DNA of 64,000 nt. Origin: Apostichopus japonicus. Its lineage: Eukaryota > Echinodermata > Holothuroidea > Aspidochirotida > Stichopodidae. Position 1 is the first letter of the stretch; each line of letters begins with the position of its first letter. The notes under the pieces were generated by a model. The model saw nothing but the letters and a program-made list of their open reading frames with translations, searched no databases and was not told the origin of the DNA. The position numbers were made by a program, and so were the translations under genes. Below, one piece after another: positions 36,229-49,400 of the stretch. The stretch is from NCBI RefSeq assembly GCF_037975245.1, contig NC_092572.1:8375001-8439000 (forward strand), written 5' to 3'.

Positions 36229-38008
36229 TGACCTTTGACATTCATTAAAAACACTACAGATCGTCTACTCACCAACAGCAAAGCTACACACCAAGGTTGA
36301 ACTTCCTGCAAGTTCTACTTCTTGAGATGTTGTGTGAACAATGTTTTCAGACTTTGACCTCAAATGACCTTTGATTAATACCAAACCAGTTCAATCTAAG
36401 GGGAACCCACATTCCAAATTTAAAATATACCCCATTTATCATTCTGATGTTAGAGCGTTTACAAGCAAGTGTCACATACGCAAGTGAGTTTTAATTAAGT
36501 GTTGCCATACATGTTTGAGTATCATCAGTAGAGAGGCATGTATATTGACAATTTTTTTTTTTTATTTCTTTGGCAAATAGGAAAGTGGTCAAATATCAGT
36601 CTTGAATATAATATTCTCACCCTTGCTCCAAATGCCTTGGTGCTAGATAGTACATAGTAAACTGTGCCTGTTCATGTAACATGCAGAGCAGGCAAATGTA
36701 TAGGTGTTCCCATGACCAGTCCAGACCAAACATATAGGCTTATACGTGTGCACTTGTCACCCTACAGTTGATAAGCTGATAAATTGATGAAACATTCAGT
36801 TCGAGTCTTGGGCTGAACCTGCTTTAGAGGGTTATTGTGTGGCAGACGATGCTACACCTATCGCAACGAGACAAATGTTCCAGCGTACTAACTTGTTCCC
36901 AACTCCAGATATGGTCGCTTGAATGTAACCTATTTGTAAAGTGGCTAAACTCTCAATTCTTCTCCCAGGGTGGATGATAGTAGGTGGTTTACTATAACAT
37001 TCTTATTGCTTTATCCTTGGAACACGATACCTTTTGAAATGTTTGCATAGCTGTCGAAGTTAGATACTAAATTCTCAGCAGTATTTTCCTCTGTAAATTA
37101 ACCTAGTTAAAAATCATTCAGATATGGACCCAAAAAATTGAATTTCTCCTATTTAAGGCAAGCACTAGGAGAGAGTTTGGTAAGTGCTTAAAGTCCAACA
37201 GACATAAAGCCCCACTGTGTGTCAGGGGGTAACTTGAAGTCAATTCTGGTATGTAGTACACACTATTGCAAAATGGCTCGCAATTCGGAAAATATTCAAA
37301 GTCCTATTGTTCCTTGGATAAGATAACCAAACTTAATGTGACAAAGTTCAAATGGATGTAACATGTTTAAGATGTTATCTATCAAAGTGACCCCCAACAC
37401 ATTTAACATTTACGGCAAAGAGTTGGACCATCCTTCACTGGTGTGGAAATTGCTGCAATGGAGCAACATGACTCACTCTTAAATCCCTATTAGTGCAAGT
37501 CAATTGGCCGGAGGGGTAGGGCAGGGGGTGCATCCTCGTAGAGTTCGGGGCCGTGTTTAAGCACTAAGAGTTGATATTCTTTATATTAAGGCAAGGTTAC
37601 TACTACAGTGAAATGCATCATTACACTTAAAAACAATGCAAACAAATATTATGGAATGTTAGGAACATCCAACTCTGGGGTACACAATATTTGGAATATT
37701 AGGTGAAAGATTCGTCCAAAGCTGCTGAAAGAAATACTTCATATACTTGGAACTTTGTGACCATAGTAAGCAGTTTTCCTCTTACTCTATAGTAGCCAAC
37801 AGAAACTGTTTTCATTGTCAACATTTGAAAAAGCAAGAAAGGAGCCTAAAAATACTGAGTCGATTGATTCCTGTAATTTGTATTTTCAGAAATCGAAAAA
37901 TATGACATCACACAACACAATGATGTGAACTCATAATGAACACATTCTTCATTATTTTAGGTGCTTCTGTGCACTTCCCTGCTCTTCGGTCCGATCTTAA
38001 AGCTGCTT
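36229..38008. other. Intergenic DNA downstream of RPLP1
   Basis: The first 200 bp contains decayed tgacctttga repeats (36228-36375). The rest shows no recognised gene or element. RPLP1 3' UTR should occupy the right end on the minus strand, but I see no clean polyadenylation signal. Confidence 0.4.
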
Positions 38009-41000
38009 TTAGTCAAAGAGACCTGTAAAAGAAAGAAAAAATTTATTAGCAAAGGAATAACTTTGCTCTTACAACAATGCAGACCAAAATGCTAGGTAGA
38101 CTGTAACTGGTCACCAAAAAAATTGTCAAAAATTAACAAAAGTTATGTACTGTATATAACAGGTTTGCTTGGATGTTAACAAGTTTTGAATAATTGAGCC
38201 AACTCCTCTCTTATCTAAGTAAAGATAGCCAAATGGCTTTCCAAGGTTCTATATTACATATAGGAGGACTGTTCTTTCTGGATATTGAAACATTTTGGTG
38301 TAAAATGCTATACTGTAAAATCCTTACCAGTGAATGACATGGTTCATGCAGACAAGGGATTGCTACAAACATTTTCTGGTTCTCACTTAATTCTTGGAAA
38401 ATTTAACCCACTCGCTCTACATTAGCCAAACAGTTATTTTGAAATTTGTAAATATTGGAAAATGTCTGGCATGGAATCACAAAGCCAACTGGCTTTCTGG
38501 TTATTTTTCAACAGGTGGGGGGGGGGGGGGGGGGCTTGCAGGTTTGCAGTTAAATGCTTGCTGTAGCTTTAACTACAGTTACCATTACAGGTTTCTTTTA
38601 ACTATATCTTGAAAGATGGGAGTGGGGGAGGGAGAATAATGTCCCTTTCCAAACCAGCTCTCTTACCGAATCCCATATCATCATCAGATTCCTCATCTGA
38701 AGATTCCTTCTTCTTCTCCTCCTTCTCCTCTGCTTCTGTAAAGGAGATTAAATGACAACATGTAAATCTTCCAAACTGTCATCATCGACATTCATTCATA
38801 GACAATTACTACACTGTAGATCAAGACTAAAAGGATCGCCATCAATAACAACTGTGAACAAGCCCTGATAAGAACACAATGTGCTGTCACCGTTCAGTCA
38901 ATATCACAACATCATGTGCTCTGTCACCGTTCAGTCAGCATCACAACACAATGTGCTGTCACGATTCAGTTAATATTACGAACAAATTAAGACAAAAATT
39001 GTTTACAGTTGCATGTCCCAATTTGCAGCCAGATATCAGTTCCTGTAAATGGACAGTCTGCAAAACTATAGAGCACAATCCACAAGGGGAATGTTAACAA
39101 ATTTGGTGGGTCACGTTTTGCTACATTTTGCCACAAGTAAGAAACTTCATATTAGGGAATAATTTATCCAGTATTGCATGAGTTCAGAGCAACCAAAACC
39201 GCTTAACAAAATTTGAACACAAGTTTGAGATTCATCCAGAACAAGTTATTTCTTTTAACATCAAGTCCATAGTCCAAGACTTTGAGGTACAAGGGACTGC
39301 TGCACTAAGCAGTAACTGTGTGAAAATGCTGCAGAGCCCTTGAAAAAAAAACCAACACAATATCTTCTGTCAGTGATAGTGAATATCTTTCAACAGCAGT
39401 TTGTTATAAAGGTGATACACCTGCTCTCTTCTTGTTACTCTCTTTTCACGCAGTCACAACATGGGTCATGCAGTTGTGCAAAGGATATTCACATAAGAAC
39501 AGGACTTCAAGTAACTAACATGTGATTTGTGCAGTCAGTCATACAATGGCCAACAGGGCAAACAATGGATCCTGTACTTGTACATTCCTAGTGGCCCAGC
39601 TTAGAAGATATGCCAAACATTCAACATGACAGGTTTCCACAGAGGAGACCAACTCAGCCAAACTGTAGACAACATTCCTTCACATTGTTGGCTGAGCCTA
39701 ACCAACAGAAAAGTTTTAAGTAAAGTCTTTCACTAAAATTTCTAATAATTTTGTTAAGCAACAGTACCATGTATGAATATAAAGATTTTTTTGGAAAACG
39801 AAGGTTTTCCAATTCATTTGATACATCCTTTGACAACTTATTTCCTGAGGAGCCCCTCCATCGGCAGTACCACCACCATTTCCAGCAGCTCTGGTTGAAC
39901 CTGAATCTGCATTACCCACATAACTATAAAATGACTTCACTTTCACTCATTACAACCTATGAGCAGGTTTAAAATTCTTTTGATACATGTTATGACAACT
40001 TACTCTCTTCAGCAGCACCTCCATCTCCGGCACCACCTCCGGCAGCTGGAGCAGCACCAGAGCCACTGCCAACATTACTGATGAGAGATCCGATGTCAAT
40101 TCCTGTCAAGGCTTTAGCAAAGAGACCTGGCCAGTATGGTTCCACAGTAACTCCAGCAGCACTCACCAAAGTAGAGATCTTTTCAGCCTAAAAATAAACA
40201 TTTGAAATTGGCATAAGCAACAGATCATGCACACTACACCACCTTGTCTCATGAATTATATATGCAATGTTAGTTGGCCAATCAGAATTAAAAATACAAA
40301 TTTTTGTGGGGGGCACTTGCAACTTTCAAGGAAATTTTACATAATGTACAAGTAGACCCAGCCCTTACTTATATGTGAAACATTCCATTACTTTCAAATT
40401 CAGGGAAAGTTGTGCAAGTGATGGCTTTAATAAGTTCATATAATTATAACATCAAGTTTTAATAGTTAACATCGTGAAGAAGGATCAGCCATTACAACCA
40501 GCCAGGTAGGCCTTATCTTAGACCATATTGTTAAACAAATTTTGGGCTTAAGCATATCAATATTAGCTGATATATGTGTTACTACTAAAAATGTCAAACA
40601 TGGCATCTTTGAAATCACACTAGGCCTAAGTGGTTAGTCATTGCTGAATGCTAAAAACAGCTTACACAATACTATTTCTTCTTTTAATATTTTAGTCGAT
40701 TTTCTAGTATATGCCTTGTGAAGGCATACTGTAACATAGTACTAACAGTAACATTAGCTCTTTAAAGATGCTGTAGAATCCCAAGTTACAATGTAGGTCA
40801 TTAGTAAGATTTCACTCCACATACTCATAGGCAAAAAATCAGTGAACTGAAAACTTAACATGGCTATGCTACATTGCTAGGCCCCTAACGTTGTAAACAT
40901 AACTAACATTAGACAGGCTGTAATAAGGCCATGCCTCGTATTGTCATGTAGCTATAAAAGGTAATGCACGGTTCAGTCATGGCATTCATGATACAATACA

Positions 41001-41209
41001 TCCCAAACCTAACTTAGATGGCGTTACTCCATGTTTCTGTCTTATAGTAACAAATTTATGCAAGCCTAACAAGAGCGTGTATAATACAGATGCAACAGTA
41101 TTCGTAGGCCTATACCTATGTATTTCTTAGTACTAACCGTTACGGCAACCTCGTCATCATGGAGGATAAGAGCGCTATAAACGCATGCTAATTCAGAAGT
41201 AGAACCCAT
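38009..41209 (-). CDS. RPLP1: 60S acidic ribosomal protein P1, complete, four coding exons
   Basis: P1 pairs with P2 on P0 to form the ribosomal stalk that recruits translation GTPases. Coding exons in transcript order: 41209-41138, 40187-40004, 38735-38667, 38022-38009. Joins are GT/AG and in frame, giving 112 residues against 114 in human. The N-terminus [20 protein letters not shown] is near-identical to vertebrate P1. [11 protein letters not shown] is the helical core. An Ala/Gly-rich hinge and an [20 protein letters not shown] tail follow, ending GFGLFD, the conserved tail contacted by elongation factors and ricin-type toxins. The last exon codes only the final four residues. The AG two bases before the ATG suggests a 5' UTR intron. 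A pyrimidine start ccctttc on the minus strand at 41347-41341 could be the TOP motif (inference). Intron 2 carries a decayed copy of the exon 2 edge. Confidence 0.97.
38517..38534 (+). repeat. Poly-G run of 18
   Basis: The longest of about nine poly-G runs (10-18) scattered on the plus strand. It lies in RPLP1 intron 3 and so is poly-C in the transcript. Confidence 0.95.
39815..39930 (-). pseudogene. Decayed tandem copy of the RPLP1 exon 2 donor edge
   Basis: About 160 bp from the true exon end the pattern ttgatacat, gacaactta, then a Gly/Ala-coding stretch repeats. The copy reads [20 protein letters not shown] followed by GGAPQE on the minus strand, against the true [20 protein letters not shown] followed by AEES. 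The donor GT of the true exon (gtaagttg) is AT in the copy (ataagttg), so it cannot splice normally as an exon end. The frame is still open across the copy. It is probably a partial tandem duplication in intron 2. An alternative exon is less likely. Confidence 0.7.
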
Positions 41210-41340
41210 TTCTAAAAGAAAACTTAACGAAGTTTCAAATGTGTTAACTTGAAATATGGGATGACAAATTATATGGGCACACGTCGCCGATTGGCCTTAG
41301 CTCCTTAGAGGACTGTGTGTCTTGCTTCAAGCTCAGGTTA

Positions 41341-41347
41341 GAAAGGG
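41341..41347 (-). promoter_or_regulatory. Possible 5' TOP start of RPLP1 mRNA
   Basis: On the minus strand ccctttctaacc lies 132-138 bases before the ATG. Ribosomal protein mRNAs start with a C followed by a pyrimidine run. The position fits, but the upstream donor was not pinned down. Confidence 0.3.
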
Positions 41348-41689
41348 TCGAAGGTCAGTGGTGAGGGAGCGAAATAAATTGAACAGCTATCAGAAGGTGT
41401 GTTGCATCGATTTGGTGCAAAATGCAGTAATAGTGACAACCGGGAGCCAAATATGTCACAATATGTCATTGAACGTAAAAAAGTAATTTTTTATCGCTAA
41501 ATTTGACCATAATAGACAATATGATTCTGTATATGATTTCTACCACTTATATATTATTTGTACACGGGTCTGCTGTTATCTACTTTACCAAATACATATT
41601 ACGGAAGCGTAGAAAAGACATATCATTGACGAATTAAACATAAGTTAAAAATTGTATTTGAAATTTAAAATAAGAGTAGTATTTGTTTA

Positions 41690-42110
41690 GTAGGGGAAAA
41701 AAAGAGATCAAGAGGAACATTCAAGTCCCCATCAAGGGTCGTATAGGAGAGAAAAAACCTGAAGACACAAACACTCAGACTCGATTACAATGCTTAAATG
41801 CTTGTCAAAAGCATTCTTAAACCCATTCACACTATACTTGCAAATACAACTTCCTCAGGAAAACCGTTCCACTCATTCACACACCTACTAGAAAACAAAG
41901 TTATGCCGAATATTAATCCTACTTTGTGACTTTTGGAGTTTAAGAAAATGACCTCTGGTACTATTAGCAAACATGAAAAAGTCAGTGAAGGATAAATTGT
42001 CAAAACCATACACAATCTTGAAAGCGGTTTGCCACTAAAATACCGACTAACAGTGTAAACTATATCAAATCTAAATATTACCATTTCACACTTCGATTGA
42101 AGCTAGACCT
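41690..42110 (-). mobile_element. LINE 3' remnant, same family as 7250-7620
   Basis: The minus strand shows the C-terminal RT words around FSSRCVNEWNGFPEEVV, then the 3' tail ctctcctatacgacccttga, matching the plus-strand copy near 7550. It is 5'-truncated with frame breaks. It lies between the divergent RPLP1 and OAF genes. Confidence 0.78.
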
Positions 42111-42245
42111 GAACACTTCCTAGCGAAATTTCATATGTCAGAAATTTAGCGAGATTTTCAAAACGTCCAACCTGGCAATGACCACTAAATGCAGCAAACT
42201 CTGGCATTTTAGCGTTGGTCACATTAAGGTATTGTTAGTGTAAAA

Positions 42246-42945
<700 letters not shown>

Positions 42946-43445
42946 TATGGCGTAACACATACACATTGCAGCTCACTTGCTTGCCATGATGGCATCAGTA
43001 AGGCCGCTCACGGCGCTCAGCGGATGTTTCTGCTATTGAAAATGTAAAAATAATCTTTCTTGACAATGGCATTGAAAAAATTGCTAATCGTCAGTGTTAC
43101 TGTGACCTTAATAAATAAAGTAGAATGTTTCCAAACCAGTTTTGTTAAACTTAACATTGGAACAGTGGCGATTTTTCCGGTGTGATCAAAACGTAAGTGT
43201 TAGTATTACAAATGCAGTGTACATTGCACGCTTCCGTAATACACTGTTTTCTTTGGTTGCTGAACGTAATATTGTATATTACTGTACTGGTAATATACTG
43301 TACAGCTAGGTAGCTAACCGGAACCTGAATACACACTGTATTAACTATTAATTGTGCATAGATGTGCGGCAGGTCGTAGACCGACGTAGGCCCAGTTTCT
43401 AAGATTGTACTTGTTTCATCGAATTAGTATATAGTAACTGCTGTA

Positions 43446-46400
43446 ATGGAAGTATTCAAAATGAACATATTAGGTTGCAGATTGAAAAGATGGTGTCAGA
43501 ATGTTTCCTTTTATGTTTTCCTTTATATATTTTGTGACTGTTTCTTTGTCGGACACTCTCAACTTGTTGTGAATGTAAAAAATGCAGGGGGTGATCTTAT
43601 TCAAGAGACAATTCAGGCAGATATAGCCCAAGATATTATTCATATGGAGTTTCAAAAGTTGGATGGCACATTAATAAAGATCATATTAGACTTTCGATCG
43701 GTTAGTAGTTGATCACATTTATGAAAGACACATTTACGGTCCTTGTGACCCAACATACTGCAACACGGCCAACAGTAGTGTAGGCTAAATTAGGCTTTTA
43801 CTGCGGTAGTACGAGTAGGCTAGTACTGTAGTTACTGTTAGTGTTAGGCCTAACGTTTTTCCCTAGCCCATAGTACTGGTAATAGACAAGAGTATGCTAC
43901 TCAATTGCCACAACTGTATTCAATACATAGGATCAGTGTAAATTTATAGCCATAACATGTTGTTAGTACTATGCTAAGACCTAGGCTAAGCTACCGTAGC
44001 AGTTTCTGTTGCTCAAATGGAAGTACAGTAGGCTACTGCCACTTAATTCCTTTTCAAATATAATTTATGTTGACAGAGTGAGAAATGCACCATATATTTT
44101 CCAGAATTTTTAGGTCCTAAATTAAGGCTGTAGCCCGAATGTGACCTTAATTTCAAGGCCTGTATTCTGTGTGACGTTCGTTGAATTTCATTCTGATGGA
44201 CATGACAATCATTTCAAATTGATGAAATCTGCAGTACTATTAATATGTGTGTTAAGGATAAACTTAGTATTTTATCAGGCCTTATTAAGTAACTGTTAGT
44301 GTTAGACCCAAGCTGTTAATGCCACTTTAGTCTAATTAGTTAGACTGACCTTCTCACAATAGGTAGGACCTATGAATGTGTTGCACAAACGTTTTAAGAA
44401 ATACAGGGACATAAATGATTTTATATTGACTTGTAACATTGGCATCACTATCAGTGGCAGAAGGCTAAAATGTTTAAGCTAGGCCATGTACATGTATCGC
44501 ATGGTAACTAAGGGACAGTTGCAAGGGGTTTTTAGGGCCTCTCAATGAATAGTAGTGATATATTTCAAGGAATCATGGTAAACTGCCTCTAGGTTGCTGT
44601 TTATCTTACAACCTTCTATTACATGCCCCAATTTAAATTATTTTTGGCATTCTGTGGGGTTACTCATAATATGGTGACATATATGGCCATTGTGATTTTA
44701 AGTGGGAGCAGGGATACAGAAATAACTCTAATGATTTTAAACAATTTTGCATTCTAACTTCTTTTAACTTTAGGTGTCATGAAATCATAATTAAAACTTG
44801 AAGATTATTAAGATATGAGGAAATATAAATTTCACTATTTTGCTTTGTAAAAGTTTAAATAATTTCACAATTTTTCTTTCAAATAACATTTTTGTTGTTG
44901 CAGGAAGTCCAAATTACAAGGTTAACTATTCTTGGTGAAGAGGAAAGGAATGAGAAACTTTACCAGAGACTCTGCTTTGTGAACCAGTTTTCTAAAAGTT
45001 CCTTTATATCTACAGATGCCATGTCCAAACTCAGACAGGTAAACAATGTAGATTAGCCATTTATAAATAAAAGTGCAACTTCGTTTTATTATTTTGCTTC
45101 TAAGTTTCTTTTGCTCCTAACGAGTGCAATTGTGCTATGTGACCAATTGATTACGTTTATAATTCTGTTTGAGATACTGTACCTGTTGAATTTGCACCAT
45201 TATTAGATTGTAGCAATCTCAATGTGAATGGAAGTATGCCAATGTTGGTGCTCTTCAAATTGCGTACATCGCCTTAACTTGAACACGGACAAAGGAGAAA
45301 TTTTGCACTTGTAAAGAGTGACTGATGTATTTTTTATGTATGTGCATTATGTTGATTAAAGACTGGAAAATCGTTTCCAAACAAGTGGCATGTACAGTTT
45401 CACAGTAATTCCTGTCCTGGTTGTTATATATAAGGTAGTGGTCATTCAATGTTACATATGTAGCGGAAGCAAATAAAACATGGGGAAGTGACATGGGTGG
45501 GGGGGTGGGGGTAGGCAGGGGAAGGATAGTAATACTGGTTGTCAGACTACCAATTTTACCTGTTACAGTAGTTTGAATGTGGATTTGTGGAGTTGACTTG
45601 TACCTCATGCAGGTACAGTTACAGGGCCATTCTCGGTCACGTGTGTGACTGAAAAATGGGGAGATTTGCACTTTACCACTAAGTAACTACTTTTAGGTAA
45701 AGAAAGTTAGGTTGATTGTAGTACTTAAGTATGCACTAGGGGACTCTTTCACAAAACCATATAGCTTAGCCAAATTCAGAACATTCATGTGCTGGCAGAG
45801 GTCATATAAAGGTCGGTCACGTGTGTGATGTGAAATGAAACTGGCTTTTTTGCACAAAAAAACATTGGCAAATTCCTCAGTTTCTGACAGGGCTGGATAA
45901 CCCTAATTTCTCATGTTTCTACCTTAATGTGTTTCCATTCTAACAAGACATTTCACCTAAATATTTCACTTCTTAAAATTAGCATAATACTACATAAGCT
46001 TAAAAAATCCGGTCACGTGTGTGACATTGTTGGGTCACGTGTGTGACATTCTGAATTTTCAGTCCATAATATGCAATTTTTGCAGTGCAAATGTGACTCT
46101 AGTAATGACCAAAGAACAGCACTGATGTTGATATTCCATAGGAATTACTTTAAAACAGTTTTACTGACATTACTTGGAGGGTCACGTGTGTGACATTTTT
46201 TGGTCACGTGTGTGACATTCTGCATTTCAATGGATAAATGTCACACACGTGACCATCGGTCACGTGTGTGACGACTAATAAGAGGCTATTAATTAATCGT
46301 AGGAATAATTATTTGACTGGATATTTTGCAGAACTAACAGTCTGTACCAAGAACGATTGCATATCAAGTGTGGACATCATAAGGCACGTCAGTTACTTTT

Positions 46401-49400
46401 TACGAAAACTTTTGTGTTATTTTGGTCACGTGTGTGACATCAAAATTATGCTAATTAGCACCCATTATTAACGAAGAATTTAAGATCAGGAACCTCTGCT
46501 TTAGGAATGAAATAAATGAACCCATGTATAACTGCCTCCATGTGACAGTTGATAACTGAAATATTATTTCTAGAGACTCATGTAGAAGAAACAAATATAC
46601 AGTTATAAACAACAAATTTTGGCTACAACTTACACTAATGCAAATTTATGCAAATTAGTATGTTATGGTTGTAATTTTAATGAAAAAAATATGAAACAGA
46701 AAACTTGAGGAATCCCACTAAAACAAAAAGTATAGCATTAGGTCCTGCTGAACACTTTAATTTTTTCATGCCAGTTTCATTTTCCAGAGAATGGCCCTAC
46801 AGCAGACAGATCATCTGGTCAGAGCATGGTGCAATATAGTACTATGTACAGTGTTGTACACAATGGTTAAAGTTGCTACATAACATAATTGAAAGATGAA
46901 TTTTAGAATTTGAACTTTCAGTACACAGAAATTGTGCTTACTACTGTAGTTTATAATCAGTAAAATTCACAAACCTGAATATTACAGAGCTTATGTTAAA
47001 TCACAATGCTAGATTACTCCCATTAATTGTGTGAAAGTATTTTAATGATTGCTTGTTAATTTAAGCATGGTGGTTAAGTGTGTAGTTTCTTGTGCCCTCT
47101 TGACCTCTTGTGCTATTAAAATTTGTTCCCAGCATGCCTGGCAGATCTGTGAAACTTTAGTACATAAATAGTGCAGATATTACCTACAAAGTAGTTTGAA
47201 AGTAAGTGTTTGAAAAAGAAAAATGTATCATGAGTTCATGACAGAGTGTTCTCTCAAAGATAACATTGGAATCTTGTCCCAAAATGTGTCAATTACAGAA
47301 AAACCCTGGTACGATTCGAAATCCTGAAGATGACCTCGGACGAGAGCAACTACAGATGGACATGAGTATAAATCTGGAGAGGGCTTCCCGTATCAGCAAA
47401 CACATCAGGGACATTTGCTCTGAGGCCCGAACCACCACCTACACCCGGGAAGAAGATTTGAAGCTTTGGTCCAAAGGTACACGTCAAAATGCAGATGCTT
47501 TTGATTTTTATAGCGGGCTGATCGTTAATCCAGGCAATTGAAGATTAAGATATTATAATTACCTCTCAACAATGCCCCCCCCATCCCCTCTCCCTGCACC
47601 AAAAAGAATTAGTTATTAGTTAACACAACATTGACAATTTCTTTTTCAAAGTCCTGGATCGGTTCCTGTTCACTGGCCAGTGCTCCATGCAAGTATACAA
47701 TAATAAAACAACATAGATTATCGCTTTTTACCTTTCATCAACTTACGGATAACTCTAGATTTTCGTGGTATATGATGTTTTATCAAAATTGATCAGAAAT
47801 GTCCACCCCGGACGGTGATGTCCAGTACCATCTCTATAGTTAGTGAAGAGATTTCAACAATCAGCATGGATGTTCAATCGATAACAAAGCTCCTTAGACA
47901 CATTAACGATAATGTACAGTGAAATTCTGAATTAAGTCTGTCGGTACACAAATTTGGAACCATGATTTTCAAAAACAAAAGAAATTGTCCAATTGTTACG
48001 TGAACAATTTTTATCTAGTAAGTACTTCATGAATAAGCATGTTTTATACTTACCACACTATACAACCCATGCTTCCATTCTCAAGTACCTTTTTGTTGAA
48101 ACATGATGCTACAGTGCCCAACATTCTGTACCAAAACCACTGCATTCACAGATACATTAAGCACTGTTTTACACCCATTTACTGTACATAATGCCCATTT
48201 CAATGCATTAATGTTGCACATGAATGTTGTTACATGGTGTACTGACAGGTCTGAGCTATTTTCAGGCACTTCAGTCGTCCACATTTTTTACCGTATCCAT
48301 TGTTTGCTGCTTGCTGCAAGATTTTTGAAAGATTTTAACTTTACAAATTTTATTCAAGTTAGCAGGCCTTGAATTTCACAATTTTAGGCGCTTGCTGAAA
48401 AAGAAAAAATGTGAGCGCTTAAAAAAATCTGGCAAAAATCAAGTTCTCACTGACACTTTTCCTGAAGTACAACACACAGCGTTACTGGGCATAGAGGCTT
48501 TTTAAGGGCAGAGTAATTAACATTTGCTGATAATTAAGTCAGTATTTTCAGGGCTTTCATCTAGGGTAGGAAATATCACACAGATTCTTTGACCGACGAT
48601 TGTGAACTGACTTAACCGTGTGTCTATATGTTCTTTGTGTCTTCTTGCAGAATAGTGCAATTTTCTTTCTTTTTTTTTCTTCCAGCAAAACACGGAAAGT
48701 CGTTGGCATTTAGCCAGTATGTGGCCTTAATTTCAAGGCCTATATTGTGTGCCATGTTCGTGTTATGCTCCCAAGTTGTTTTTTATGATTACTGAGAACA
48801 AATCCCTCATATATTAAACAGTCATTTTCATTTTTCTTGAATAAGGAAATTTTTCCCATTTGGAACAGCAACTTTTTACTTCATTCTCTTGTATCAGAAA
48901 AAAATAATTTTCCAAAATGAATGGGTCTGATGGCCACAGTGCAATATTATGCCACGTTCGTTGATTTTCATTCTGATGGACATGACAATCATTTCAAATT
49001 GATGAATTGTAGAGGTCGGGTGAGAGAGAGAGACTCGAGACAGTCAAAGAGAACACAACACAACCGATGTCAGAGCTGAACTGCCTTGTATTTCCCTTGT
49101 ACCACACCCAGTGTACTGTTCTAGTACCACCTCAGCATTCCATCTAGCAATTACAACAAGGCACGAGAACAATAGATGATTACATAATAGATGATTACAT
49201 AACTAGCATACTTCCACATACCTCTACAGAATGATGCAGTATTAATATGTGTGTAGGATAAACTTAGCAGTACAGTACTGTAAGCAGACAGACCACCTAT
49301 TGTTTGATTTCTGTTTTTACAATGTTTTCTTTATATATACTATTGGCAAGGACATGTGATCTTATCATCAAGTTTCACATCCACCTTTATATGTTGGTTT

